Part shown: positions 8,041-16,344 of the stretch, piece by piece
Layout of the letters: the number at the start of each line of letters is the position of its first letter
Position numbering within the stretch: the stretch's first letter is position 1
Assembly: GCF_034497705.1 (NCBI RefSeq)
Contig: NZ_JAXRUV010000001.1
Location: 310,001 to 374,000 of the forward strand
From: Marinococcus luteus_A
GTDB lineage: Bacteria; Bacillota; Bacilli; Bacillales; Marinococcaceae
DNA length: 64,000 bases
Reading direction: 5' to 3'
Notes under the pieces: generated by a model
Seen by the model: only the letters and a program-made list of their open reading frames with translations
Database searches by the model: none
Told to the model about the DNA's origin: nothing
Made by a program: the position numbers and the translations under genes

Positions 8041-8095
8041 CGGAGCCCGGGAGAAATGTCGTAAATATCGGGTGAACAGTAACGGTCTAAAGCCC
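8041..8095 (-). promoter_or_regulatory. Possible LytTR-binding region upstream of the ABC exporter
   Basis: On the minus strand this stretch holds the closely spaced elements ACCGTTAC, TGTTCACC and TTACGACATTT. LytTR proteins bind paired 9-10-bp direct repeats often containing CGTT or related cores. The site lies between the exporter and the LytTR gene. It is a guess from position and cores only. Confidence 0.25.
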
Positions 8096-8105
8096 AAATG
8101 TACCA

Positions 8106-8137
8106 AAAAGAGGCTGAAATCATCTCATTTCAGCCCC
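8106..8137 (-). terminator. Rho-independent terminator of the LytTR gene
   Basis: GGCTGAAAT and ATTTCAGCC pair around a six-base loop; on the minus strand the stem is followed by CTCTTTTT, ten bases after the stop at 8147. Confidence 0.75.
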
Positions 8138-8146
8138 AAACGTACG

Positions 8147-9187
8147 TTAAAATTCCATCAATGCTTTCATTTCCTCCAGCCTGTTCCGGGAAAGCGGCAG
8201 TTTGAGATTGGCATTTCCCTTTAACACAAGCGTATAGCTGTTTTTGGAATAGCTCACTAATTCCGATACCCGCTGCAGATTAACTAAATACGAGCGGTGG
8301 GACCGGAAGAAGCCGAAATTCGTTAATTTTGCCTCAAGTTCATTCATGGTCAAATCGGTGGGGAAGTGCTCCTCACCGATGCGAATCGTACTGACGCTGT
8401 TAATGCTTTCAATAAAATCAATTTCGTCCGGGCTAAAAAAAATCGTTTTGTCTGCCACTCTGCTGGATACTTTATAAACTTTGTTTGGTTTTGTTTCTGC
8501 ATCGACTGTCTCTGTATGCGTGACTTTGCCCTTGTCGGCAAGATCCGTTTGTTCCAGGCGGGAATGTGGATTGTACCGGTAAACATCGTTGCTTAATAAT
8601 AACAGCTCCTCCAGAAACGTAGAGGTGCAGAGTACCGCTATGTTATTGGAGCGAAGGTGATTCAGCGCCTGTAAATACAATTCGATGCCTTCGTCTGTTG
8701 CGTTATTTAAAGGACTTTGAATCAAAAGCAGGCTCGGGGAAAATAGGAACATCCGTAACAGGCTGATTCGTTTTTTCTGGTCTAGCGACAGTCGGCTGAT
8801 TCTCGTATGCCATACATCGGACAATGAAAAAACACTGATAAACGATTCCAGAGGCTCCCTGAAATCAGCTAGCTTTTTAAAAATAAGCAAATAGCTGGCC
8901 ACCGTCAGTCCTTCATACAGGGCGTCCTCTGTCAATTCCGTCACGATGTCACTGGTCTCTTTTTTTACATGGCCGCTCGAGGGGGCCAGCCCCCCGGATA
9001 GCAGTTCAAAAAACACAAGGCTTTCGTGGTGAGTCATTTTAATTCCTATTTGAGACGTTTCTTCAATCATTAAAGTCAGATTCTTTAAAACAGTCCGATC
9101 GTTCTCCTGCTTCATGACATTGTCGAGCGTTACTAAGGGCAAAAAGGCCACTCGCTTTCTTATTTGATTTAGAGATGCTTGGTGCAA
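8147..9187 (-). CDS. Degenerate ABC-ATPase domain fused to a LytTR DNA-binding domain
   Basis: A 346-residue protein in two parts. Residues ~17-205 follow the ABC-ATPase fold (LVTLDNVMKQENDRTVLKNL, later ISRLSLDQKKRISLLRMFLF and SLLLIQSPLNNATDEGIELY) but the Walker A is lost: where G-x-x-G-x-G-K-S/T should be, there is KMTHHESLVFFELLSGG. The signature and Walker B aspartate are also replaced. Residues ~245-346 are a LytTR domain (ISRVADKTIFFSPDEIDFIE-like start, FFRSHRSYLVNLQRVSEL, then LPLSRNRLEEM). It probably senses or docks to the neighbouring ABC exporter and controls its transcription. The TTG start at 9187 is uncertain; internal GTG/TTG codons near residues 13-16 are possible. Confidence 0.8.
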   Translation of the reverse strand: MHQASLNQIRKRVAFLPLVTLDNVMKQENDRTVLKNLTLMIEETSQIGIKMTHHESLVFFELLSGGLAPSSGHVKKETSDIVTELTEDALYEGLTVASYLLIFKKLADFREPLESFISVFSLSDVWHTRISRLSLDQKKRISLLRMFLFSPSLLLIQSPLNNATDEGIELYLQALNHLRSNNIAVLCTSTFLEELLLLSNDVYRYNPHSRLEQTDLADKGKVTHTETVDAETKPNKVYKVSSRVADKTIFFSPDEIDFIESINSVSTIRIGEEHFPTDLTMNELEAKLTNFGFFRSHRSYLVNLQRVSELVSYSKNSYTLVLKGNANLKLPLSRNRLEEMKALMEF

Positions 9188-9267
9188 CTAATATGATAAA
9201 AGGAAACAAAGAAGAAAAGAATTGCACATATTATCCCGACTATTTACTCTGGGACTGTCACAATAAG

Positions 9268-9615
9268 CTAGAGCTTTTGAATGTGGGTATCCTTAAATCC
9301 GGAGATATACTTCAGGCCGTATCCAAGCATCCGGTCCAGGCCAATATGAACGATCCAGATGAGGCTGATGATCACCGGCCATTCGAGAGAAAAGAGGTAA
9401 CCGGACAAGAGAAGTAATAGGGGAAGGATATACGTATGAGCAGCGTTATAGACGTAAGCGCCTGTCTTTGAATTGACCGCATACCCGATCATGGAGACGT
9501 CGGGAAGGAAAAGCAGCAGAAGGAAGAGAAGCCAGGAGTATCCATTGGAAAAATACAGTCCAGCACCCAGGGCAGCAATCATAAAGCCTTCCGTTTTAAT
9601 CAGCCTTTGATTCAT
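9268..9615 (-). CDS. DUF4260 family membrane protein
   Basis: The 115-residue protein has four hydrophobic segments and the conserved DUF4260 blocks LPDVSMIGYAVNSKTGAYVY then NAAHTY, and HIGLDRMLGYGLKYISGFKD then THIQKL. AAAGGAG precedes the ATG at 9615. Members are small integral membrane proteins of unknown function with conserved His and Asp residues clustered near the membrane surface. It appears monocistronic. Confidence 0.88.
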   Translation of the reverse strand: MNQRLIKTEGFMIAALGAGLYFSNGYSWLLFLLLLFLPDVSMIGYAVNSKTGAYVYNAAHTYILPLLLLLSGYLFSLEWPVIISLIWIVHIGLDRMLGYGLKYISGFKDTHIQKL

Positions 9616-9750
9616 GCTTTTCGTCTCCTTTTTTAAATCCTCAGAGCGAATGTAGATAAACTTATCATATAACGATTTGTCCGAACAGCCAATTGGAGAA
9701 TCACATAAAATTTTAATACGTACCTAAGACTGCTAAATTTCCTTGTTAAA

Positions 9751-10005
9751 TTAATGCTTGGCCTTTTCTTTATTTGTTAATATGCTGGCAAGCATAAACA
9801 GAGCATTTAAAATAATGGAAACCTGAAAGCTCAAAAAGAAAGCGGTAAAGCTGGAGCTGAACCAGCGGGTATAGATGTAGCAGGCGCCGGCAGCTGCCCC
9901 CATAAGAACGGGGAGTAGTAGAGACAGGCGTGGCACCACTGTAGCGTTTCGAATAAGAAAGACAAGCCCGATAACGGTAAACAGTGCGAACATCAGCGTT
10001 AACAT
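9751..10005 (-). CDS. Small membrane protein (84 aa)
   Basis: AAAGGGG lies seven to eight bases before the ATG at 10005. Three hydrophobic segments (about 2-18, 27-46 and 50-73) and a short basic tail ending NKEKAKH. No family is recognised. It follows the NUDIX gene on the same strand after 77 bases. Confidence 0.6.
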   Translation of the reverse strand: MLTLMFALFTVIGLVFLIRNATVVPRLSLLLPVLMGAAAGACYIYTRWFSSSFTAFFLSFQVSIILNALFMLASILTNKEKAKH

Positions 10006-10082
10006 GAGAGCTTCCCCTTTCTCCTCTATGTACTTCAGCTATTAAAATCCGGGTAACTGTACGTATGAACGCATTGGCATCG

Positions 10083-10583
10083 CTAGTTGAAGACGGGCGA
10101 GTAACCATGGAGATGGGCCTGAAAAAGCGCAAAGCTTAATTCTCCGTCAGAAAGCGTATTGTTTTTGACTTTATGTATGCATTCGGTAATAGGGAGGAAA
10201 TAAACCTGAATGCTTTCATGATCTTCGAGCTGCTGCTCTAGTTGATCGTTCAAGTCATCGGTAAAGAAAACGTGGGTACGGTCATTACTTCGCCAGGAGG
10301 CCGGGAGCATTGTTCCTAAATAATTTAAGAGCCCACAAGTGTAGCCTGTTTCTTCAGCCAGCTCTCTCCGGGCAGCTTGAACGAGTGTTTCGCCCGGTTC
10401 CACGCCGCCGCCCGGCAGTTGCACCACAACAGCATCGACCGCCGGGCGGTATTGTTTGATAAGAAGAAAAGCATCCTCTTTTTTGGCCAGAACGACGACG
10501 CCATCCGGTTCGTCTGACGTAACGTATTTTCTGCCCCGCTGATCCGAAATGACGTGCTCGCCCTGTGCCTGATCCTCATCCAT
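10083..10583 (-). CDS. NUDIX hydrolase, ADP-ribose pyrophosphatase-like
   Basis: The 166-residue protein has a complete NUDIX box (GGGVEPGETLVQAARRELAE then ETG), with the metal-binding R-E-x-x-E-E core. The preceding segment VVVLAKKEDAFLLIKQYRPA and following LGTMLPASWRSNDRTHVF match the ADP-ribose pyrophosphatase group, which cleaves ADP-ribose to AMP and ribose 5-phosphate. The real substrate may be another nucleotide sugar. GGGGGCAG precedes the ATG. Confidence 0.88.
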   Translation of the reverse strand: MDEDQAQGEHVISDQRGRKYVTSDEPDGVVVLAKKEDAFLLIKQYRPAVDAVVVQLPGGGVEPGETLVQAARRELAEETGYTCGLLNYLGTMLPASWRSNDRTHVFFTDDLNDQLEQQLEDHESIQVYFLPITECIHKVKNNTLSDGELSFALFQAHLHGYSPVFN

Positions 10584-10755
10584 GATAACTGCCCCCGTTT
10601 ATTAGTTAGTGACGCGACGGTACATTTTATTGTAAAAAAGTATCATAGGAATAAATAAAAGTAAATTCAATAGCTAAAAATATGGCTTACATAAAACGAT
10701 GCGGCTTAATTGCTGTCATTTAGCGCTATTTTAAATAAATGTAAATATATTACTT

Positions 10756-10795
10756 AAAAAGCATCTCCGGCTGAAAAGCGGAAATGCTTTTTTTG
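10756..10795. terminator. Terminator-like hairpin in an intergenic region
   Basis: AAAAAGCAT and ATGCTTTTTTT pair around an inner CCGC/GCGG stem. No plus-strand gene ends just upstream, so it may be a relic or the end of an antisense or minus-strand transcript. Confidence 0.65.
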
Positions 10796-10822
10796 ATTGG
10801 GGGCTGCAGCAATGGGTATAAT
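10793..10822 (+). promoter_or_regulatory. Sigma-A promoter for the MDR oxidoreductase
   Basis: TTGATT (10793-10798), an 18-base spacer and TATAAT (10817-10822) lie about 40 bases upstream of the ATG at 10861. Confidence 0.6.
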
Positions 10823-10860
10823 AAAGCCAAACAATTAGCAGTGAAAGGCGGAGAAAAATA

Positions 10861-11946
10861 ATGGAAGAAACAAAGCAGAACGGCAGCAAAATGAAAGCTG
10901 TACAGGTTACGGGCTATGGCGGCCTGGATAAGCTGGAGCTCGCAGAGGTGCCTGTTCCAGAACCTAAGGACGGGGAAGTACTGGTCAAAGTAAAGGCGTG
11001 TGCAATTAATAATACAGAAATCTGGATGAGGGAGGGTGCGTACGGAACCGGGAAAGATTCCGGCTGGCGGCCGGAAGGCGTCCAATTCCCGCGCACCCCC
11101 GGGTCGGATATCACTGGGGAGGTCGTTCAGGTGGGGGACAGGGAAAACGAAGGCCTGCTCGGCAAAAGGGTAGTGTTGTTTCCGTTCACCTCCAGCGGGG
11201 AGGCCGGTTATGAGCATATTTCAGAGGATATGTCTTTTTTAGGATCAGAATATGACGGAGGCTACGCCGAATACGTCGTGTGGCCGGCCGACCTGTGCTT
11301 TGATATGCCTTTATCCAGCTATTCAGACAGCGCTGCCTTTTCGGTGAGCGGACTGACGGCCTGGCATATGGCCCGGCAAATCGATATTCAGCCGGGGGAA
11401 ACGGTTATGGTTACGGGAGCTAATGGTGGGGTCGGGTCGTTAAATGTGCAAATTGCCTCGAAGGTGTTTGGGGCCAGAGTGATCGCTCTCACAGGAGGTT
11501 TAGAACACGTGGAAAATCTTAAGGCGCTGGGCGCTTCCTGCGTGCTGTCTTACAAATCCGATCATCTTCAGGAAGAAATTCTGGAGTGGAACGGCGGGCC
11601 CGTCGATGCAGTTCTGGACGTAGTTGGGGATGCATTGTTTTCCCTGTCTCTTGAAGTGCTGAAAAAAGGAGGCCGGTTTTGTACCTCCGGGTCCGCCGGC
11701 GGGCAGGTAACAACGCTTGATTTACGAACACTGTATTTAAAGCATATTACCATGTATGGTTCTGTCCTGGGCACAAGAGCAGAATTTAAAGAATTGATGC
11801 AGGCGGTCTCCGAGGGGCTGATCAAGCCGGTCATCGACAGGTATTTTCCTCTGGAGGAAGCTAAAGAGGCCCAGAAATACTTTAAAAATAAAGGCAAAGC
11901 AGGAAAAATTGTTCTGCTTCCTGAAGCGACAGGTTCCCATGAATGA
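10861..11946 (+). CDS. Zinc-independent MDR oxidoreductase (quinone oxidoreductase-like)
   Basis: The 361-residue protein has the GroES-like alcohol-dehydrogenase N-domain (MKAVQVTGYGGLDKLELAEV, VKVKACAINNTEIWMREGAY, PGSDITGEVVQVG) and a Rossmann NADPH site MVTGANGGVGSLNVQIASK. The structural and catalytic zinc cysteines of classical alcohol dehydrogenases are not present, which puts it with quinone reductase/crotonyl-CoA reductase-type MDR enzymes that reduce alpha,beta-unsaturated carbonyls. AAAGGCGGAG precedes the ATG. It stands alone under its own promoter. Confidence 0.85.
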   Translation: MEETKQNGSKMKAVQVTGYGGLDKLELAEVPVPEPKDGEVLVKVKACAINNTEIWMREGAYGTGKDSGWRPEGVQFPRTPGSDITGEVVQVGDRENEGLLGKRVVLFPFTSSGEAGYEHISEDMSFLGSEYDGGYAEYVVWPADLCFDMPLSSYSDSAAFSVSGLTAWHMARQIDIQPGETVMVTGANGGVGSLNVQIASKVFGARVIALTGGLEHVENLKALGASCVLSYKSDHLQEEILEWNGGPVDAVLDVVGDALFSLSLEVLKKGGRFCTSGSAGGQVTTLDLRTLYLKHITMYGSVLGTRAEFKELMQAVSEGLIKPVIDRYFPLEEAKEAQKYFKNKGKAGKIVLLPEATGSHE

Positions 11947-12087
11947 TGTGTCCCTTGAGGATAATTGCCACTGTTGGCTAAATGGCAGAAAATTATTAAA
12001 CTGGAGCCTGTATCTGTTGAAAGGAGACGTATTTGATAAAAGGCGGCATTGTTTATAACTCAAAAATATTTTATAATCTCGCTCGCT

Positions 12088-12564
12088 TTATTTTCTATAG
12101 TCGTAGTCTGAGTAGTGATTTTTAACGGAAGGAAGAAGAGTAATAAGCTGGATTAGGAGCCCGAGCAGAATGTAAAAGATGTGGAGAAAAACAACTTCTT
12201 TTATTAAATACATTTGAACAGTAATCCATACGATTAGGATAAATCCTATATACAATGAACTGTTCCATGCCCCGTGTGCTTCTTTATAAAGACTTAGCTT
12301 TCCCAGGATTTTAAATGGTTTTTCAGAAGCAAGGAAAACCGCCGTAACAAGTGGAAGAATGCCTAAGCACGTAAGCAAGATGATGCCCGGTATCAAAAAA
12401 CTGTTAAAGGGAGTGTTTCTCAATATTTCTAACGGCATGGAAAACATAGAGCCATCAGGAGAAATAATTAGAAGCCCGCCACCAGCCAGGGCACCACTTC
12501 CAAGAAGAAGGTGAAAGAAAATTAACATGTAGCAGCCAGCAGTCTTCTGTTTTTTTACAACCAT
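12088..12564 (-). CDS. Four-helix membrane protein (158 aa), function unknown
   Basis: AGGAGG lies eight bases before the ATG at 12564; a GTG three codons earlier overlaps the spacer and is less likely. Four hydrophobic segments are evident: residues ~9-30, 50-75, 103-122 and 128-147. A soluble loop EKPFKILGKLSLYKEAHGAW joins the second and third. The C-terminus is polar (SVKNHYSDYDYRK). No family recognised. Confidence 0.6.
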   Translation of the reverse strand: MVVKKQKTAGCYMLIFFHLLLGSGALAGGGLLIISPDGSMFSMPLEILRNTPFNSFLIPGIILLTCLGILPLVTAVFLASEKPFKILGKLSLYKEAHGAWNSSLYIGFILIVWITVQMYLIKEVVFLHIFYILLGLLIQLITLLPSVKNHYSDYDYRK

Positions 12565-12663
12565 TGAGCTCACCTCCTGTTTATTACGACAATCGCCTTC
12601 GTACGAAGTTATCGACAGCCGGATCCCTATTTTTTTAATCCTGAAGGCCAGGGAAGGATGGTT

Positions 12664-13515
12664 TTACAGCGTCCGGGGGAGGGTCACCGCGGCCATGGTC
12701 CGGGCACGGTAATACTCATATTCGTATTTATATGGATGCGGACAGTAGGCATTCCATGGCTTCACGGATCCGGTAAAATGAGCAATGGCGGGATCGCTGA
12801 TGGCTTCTATTATCTGCTGCCTATAAGGCCCGGCGGGAAGCGGGTCGGTGAACATTGCTGTCGTTGTGTTCCATCGGGGATGCAGGGAACGTCGCTGGTG
12901 GAAGAGCACGGCGTTCAGCGCATCCTGCAGACCGGAAACGTGGCTGCTTTTGTTTTTGTTCATGTGAGAAAACAACGTGTCGGACAGACGCTGCGCCCGC
13001 CATTTCCAGGCTTCGATCATCAGGACACCAACGTGAAACGGCCGGGAGGCGTCAAAGTTAGTCAACCCCGCAGCGGTACTGTCCACACGGTCGGCTGCTG
13101 CGACTATGGCATCGTCGAGGGGATCCTCCCATAAGAGAGTCACATCACTTCTAACCACTGTATCGGGATCTATATAGAGAAATCGGCGCACTGGAGTGTC
13201 CACCACATACGGGAGCAAAAGCCGGTAATAGTCGGGAGCTGCAAGCGGGCGGGAACGTACTGCATGGACCCAGGACATGGTTGGAAAAATGCCGGGAGTC
13301 GCCGCTATCAGATACAGTTCGGAGTGAAACTGCGCTGCAATTTGACGAAGAGACCATTTGTGCTGGTCGGACAGGCCCATGTCCATAATATAAAAAGCAA
13401 AGGCCTCTGGTTCGCTGGCATGGTGGAGCAGGGAGGTCATCATGACACTTAAGCTCTCTGCATCATGATGATTGGCTACTGAAGTGATGGTATACGTTTG
13501 GGTATTAGTCATCAT
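12664..13515 (-). CDS. Glycosyltransferase family 8 protein
   Basis: A 283-residue GT-A fold retaining glycosyltransferase. It starts TITSVANHHDAESLSVMMTS, continues with DYYRLLLPYVV and the metal-binding FLYIDPDTVVRSD (D-x-D), then FHVGVLMIEAWKW, and ends with HFTGSVKPWN, the H-x-x-G-x-x-K-P-W signature that binds the nucleotide sugar phosphate. GT8 enzymes in Gram-positives decorate wall polymers or glycoproteins using UDP-Glc or UDP-Gal. The start at 13515 follows GGAAAGGA; an upstream extension is rejected. It lies 57 bases downstream of a Usp gene. Confidence 0.85.
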   Translation of the reverse strand: MMTNTQTYTITSVANHHDAESLSVMMTSLLHHASEPEAFAFYIMDMGLSDQHKWSLRQIAAQFHSELYLIAATPGIFPTMSWVHAVRSRPLAAPDYYRLLLPYVVDTPVRRFLYIDPDTVVRSDVTLLWEDPLDDAIVAAADRVDSTAAGLTNFDASRPFHVGVLMIEAWKWRAQRLSDTLFSHMNKNKSSHVSGLQDALNAVLFHQRRSLHPRWNTTTAMFTDPLPAGPYRQQIIEAISDPAIAHFTGSVKPWNAYCPHPYKYEYEYYRARTMAAVTLPRTL

Positions 13516-13572
13516 TGTCCTTTCCGGCTGCCTGTGACGGAGCCATAACTTTTTTTCGAGCATGGTTGTTTA

Positions 13573-14028
13573 TCACTGGTAGGGAGAATGGTTTCGTACG
13601 AGAAGAACATCACAACTAGCTTTTCGGGAGACGAGCTCTGATACACTCCCGAGGATAAACGATTGATCATGGCCCATACCGGAAGCGCCAGCGATGAGCA
13701 GATCTGTTACAAATGTATCCGCAATTGTCTCAGTTATGATCTCTTTTGGTGATCCTTCCTGGATGAAAACGCGGACATCATGAAGCCCGGCGTCTTCCGC
13801 CTGTTCTCTTCCGTGCGCGATGATATCCATGCCTTTTTGTAGCAGGGCATGAAGCATCAGATCCGGGTTCTGTTTTCGCAGCTCCTTGAGAGTATGGTCG
13901 TCCACGATATGGCAAAGGGCGAGCGTGCTGCCATGCTTCTGGGCGGTTTCAATGCCGATGGTCAGAGCGGTATCCGATTCTTTGGAGCCATCAAGGGCGA
14001 CGAGTATCCGGCGATAGGGGGCGGGCAT
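13573..14028 (-). CDS. Universal stress protein (UspA family)
   Basis: The 151-residue protein is a complete single Usp domain. It opens with RRILVALDGSKESDTALTIG and has the ATP-binding loop GASGMGHDQSFILGSVSELV (G-x2-G-x9-G-S), then CDVLLVRN. That loop predicts ATP binding, unlike the UspA proper subgroup. It sits between the GT8 gene and three unknown genes on the same strand, suggesting a stress-linked operon. Confidence 0.93.
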   Translation of the reverse strand: MPAPYRRILVALDGSKESDTALTIGIETAQKHGSTLALCHIVDDHTLKELRKQNPDLMLHALLQKGMDIIAHGREQAEDAGLHDVRVFIQEGSPKEIITETIADTFVTDLLIAGASGMGHDQSFILGSVSELVSRKASCDVLLVRNHSPYQ

Positions 14029-14101
14029 CCGCTTTCTGTCCTTTCTTCAACCGATCATTCAGGCAGGATGATACGGCTGCTGCTGTTTGGTCCAGGGGCC
14101 T

Positions 14102-14326
14102 TTATCCATATACATAGTAAGTTATCGTTCCAAGCGTGAGAGTTAGCTGCGTATGAGGAAGATAAAAGGTACAACACATGCAAGCGCCCTCATCATTAGT
14201 GTCCTCATAGACGTAAATAATGGTCCCCGTTAAGGTTTTTCGTGCAAAGCAATTAAGTGCTTCTCCCTCAGTAATAGCAAGCGTTTGCACTCCTTGAAAA
14301 TGCCGGTCAATATAAACGGTACTCAT
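14102..14326 (-). CDS. Hypothetical protein (74 aa)
   Basis: AAGGAGAT lies a few bases before the ATG. The product is soluble with strand-like segments (TVYIDRHFQGVQTLAITEGE, TGTIIYVYEDTNDEG) and a Cys cluster EGACMCCTFYLPH. It ends in a hydrophobic Tyr-rich run. No family recognised. It is the last of three same-strand unknown genes (14102-15253) and is followed 73 bases later by a Usp gene. Confidence 0.55.
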   Translation of the reverse strand: MSTVYIDRHFQGVQTLAITEGEALNCFARKTLTGTIIYVYEDTNDEGACMCCTFYLPHTQLTLTLGTITYYVYG

Positions 14327-14457
14327 TATAATCTCCTTTTTACTTTCAAATACTTACGACACCTCAAAACATTAAGGGAACCAGGGCAAAGGAACATCGT
14401 AATGTATTTCTCTTATAAGAATCTGCAAATAAAGGCAAAAGACTGTAATAAACAGGC

Positions 14458-14784
14458 TTACATGATAGGGAAATCAATGGAAGCTATGTAATACGTCATC
14501 ACTTTTTCTACTGCCGGCGGCGTTTGTGGGCATGGAGGCAGAGGGTTGATTTCAATTGCTACCACCTTCAGCACCGCCTGCCGAAAATTGATTTCATCTC
14601 CCAATTCAAAGCAGACCTCCGTGTAATGATCGAGAGACAGTTCGTCCTGAAGTTCCATAGTGGTGCCGATGAACCACAATTCATTCGGCTGGGTGTCATC
14701 CACTGCGAGATACAGAAAGCGGATGATAGAGTATGGCTCCACTTGAAATGATTCAGTTGGATGATTCATTTTCATGGGCTCCAT
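14458..14784 (-). CDS. Hypothetical protein (108 aa)
   Basis: AAAGGGG precedes the ATG at 14784; the second ATG three codons later is an alternative. The product is acidic and soluble with alternating hydrophobic residues suggesting a beta-rich domain (YSIIRFLYLAVDDTQPNELW, AVLKVVAIEINPLPPCPQTP). Its start overlaps the end of the 14753-15253 gene by 32 bases, implying translational coupling. No family recognised. Confidence 0.55.
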   Translation of the reverse strand: MEPMKMNHPTESFQVEPYSIIRFLYLAVDDTQPNELWFIGTTMELQDELSLDHYTEVCFELGDEINFRQAVLKVVAIEINPLPPCPQTPPAVEKVMTYYIASIDFPIM

Positions 14785-15253
14785 AGCAAGTCCCCTTTCC
14801 TGCGGCTGTAACGAACCACTCTCTGGACCGGGGGCGACTGGAGTCGGCCCGGCTTTCCAGAATACTGGCTTTTTGACGGAGCGACTGGTACTGCCGATGG
14901 ATCCGGGAGGTCCATTCTTTCATAGAAACTGCAGTTGGATGTTTTTCCGGAAGAGGTGCAATGGCAGATGCTCCGTAAAAATACCGTTTGATTTTTTTAC
15001 CGGCAGGGAGCCCGTGTGCCTCCAGGGCCACATGGGCAGCGTGATTCAAGGCAGAAGGGAGAGGATCCTCGGTAAAAAGAGTGTACTCCTGCCATTCCCG
15101 GGGGTAAAAGCAATACATATAAAACGGCAAAACAGCAGCGACTTCTTTGCTTTGATGAGCCGCTTCCGTCAAAGCTTCTGCTCCTAATGGGATGCATCCT
15201 CCTGTCACGTAAAACATTTCCTTAAATACGACGTGATTCATTTCGTATTCCAT
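14753..15253 (-). CDS. Hypothetical protein (166 aa)
   Basis: AAAGGAGACT precedes the ATG. The protein is soluble, with a Trp/Tyr-rich stretch (FYMYCFYPREWQEYTLFTED) and a basic, Ser/Arg-rich C-terminal third (ESRADSSRPRSREWFVTAAG). It is first of the overlapping unknown gene set. No family recognised; expression is supported only by RBS, overlap and uninterrupted length. Confidence 0.55.
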   Translation of the reverse strand: MEYEMNHVVFKEMFYVTGGCIPLGAEALTEAAHQSKEVAAVLPFYMYCFYPREWQEYTLFTEDPLPSALNHAAHVALEAHGLPAGKKIKRYFYGASAIAPLPEKHPTAVSMKEWTSRIHRQYQSLRQKASILESRADSSRPRSREWFVTAAGKGTCYGAHENESSN

Positions 15254-15700
15254 TATTAGTCTCCTTTTGCAGACGCGAATGTTTTAGATACTTTAATAAA
15301 TATTTTAGTAATAAGATACTATATTACTTTGCGTTCAATCTACATCTTAAGTCATGACTTATTGCCATAATAGGTTAAAAAAAAGTAAAATACAACTATA
15401 AAAAGAATAGAGGACTTTACTCATGGATAAATATGCTTTAAAAATATTTATTTAACATAATGTTGCTTTAGATTGGTAAAGTAAGATAATGGAAAGACAA
15501 GGGCTCTCAAGTTATCCGCGAAGTATATGTTTGGCTGAAGAAAATATAGAAAAAATTTTATGAATTTGTTCAGCCGCTCATGAGCAGGTTTTCTATTTTA
15601 TTAAGGCGCTTTTTTCATGTTGGTACCCCTTCAGAAAAAACTTCACTTTCCCTTTTTTTATCATTGTTTAAAGTTTCTAACCCGATGGATGTATAAAGAA
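15254..15700. other. Intergenic region, no gene seen
   Basis: This AT-rich stretch should hold the promoter for the minus-strand operon starting at 15253. A short palindrome GCTCATGAGC lies near 15578-15587. No reading frame, RNA gene or repeat was recognised. Confidence 0.5.
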
Positions 15701-15750
15701 AAAACCCGAATCATGCACGCTGCTTCTTTCGTGTCCATGGTTCGGGTTTT
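15701..15750 (-). terminator. Terminator of the flavin reductase/monooxygenase pair
   Basis: AAAACCCGAATCATG pairs with CATGGTTCGGGTTTT around an ~20-base loop, 25 bases downstream of the minus-strand stop at 15775. Confidence 0.75.
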
Positions 15751-15774
15751 AGTTTATTTTTTCGTTACAGTCTG

Positions 15775-16332
15775 TTAAAAGTCATATTGATTGTCCCGTA
15801 TTTGTTCAAAGGTCTGCGAAAGTACAACGGTATCCTCTGCGAGGCGGTCCAATCGGTCCAGCACATCGGTATTAATAATTTCTTTTTGGTGAAAGTCTTT
15901 TTCTTCAATGAATACATACGTCTGAACGATTTGGGCCTTCATATAGGATAAAATCGGCTTAAGCTGCAGATCGGCGACTAAATAATGCTTCGGCGACCCG
16001 GCAGTGACGAGCATGCTCACTGTTTTATCACGAAAGGCATCGACCGGCAGCAGATCGAATACGTTCTTTAACGCTCCCGGAATAGACGCCTGGAAAATCG
16101 GCATGCCAATAATAATGGCATCTGCTTCCATCAGCTGCTGGGTGACATAGCCGGTGTCTCCTTCGTAGTCGAGGTAATGGCGGCCGTCGCTGAACTGCAT
16201 GTCGTATTCCGCCAGGTCAACGATGTCTGTTTCTATCTCAGGATATTTTTCATTTACTTTTTTGATTGCTTCGTCCATGGCCGTTCTCGTTTTCGAACCG
16301 ACCGGTGAACCGGATAAGCCAATGAGTCTCAT
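15775..16332 (-). CDS. NADPH-dependent FMN reductase
   Basis: A 185-residue flavodoxin-fold protein. The phosphate-binding loop for FMN is LIGLSGSPVGSKTRTAMDEA, and the isoalloxazine-contacting loop is GMPIFQASIPGALKNVFDLL (family: P-x-Y-x-x-S-x-x-G-x-L-K-N). It belongs to the SsuE/MsuE-like reductases that supply reduced flavin to a partner monooxygenase. The partner is almost certainly the luciferase-like gene ending 12 bases upstream; AAGGAGCG lies across that junction. Confidence 0.9.
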   Translation of the reverse strand: MRLIGLSGSPVGSKTRTAMDEAIKKVNEKYPEIETDIVDLAEYDMQFSDGRHYLDYEGDTGYVTQQLMEADAIIIGMPIFQASIPGALKNVFDLLPVDAFRDKTVSMLVTAGSPKHYLVADLQLKPILSYMKAQIVQTYVFIEEKDFHQKEIINTDVLDRLDRLAEDTVVLSQTFEQIRDNQYDF

Positions 16333-16344
16333 TTGGTACGCTCC

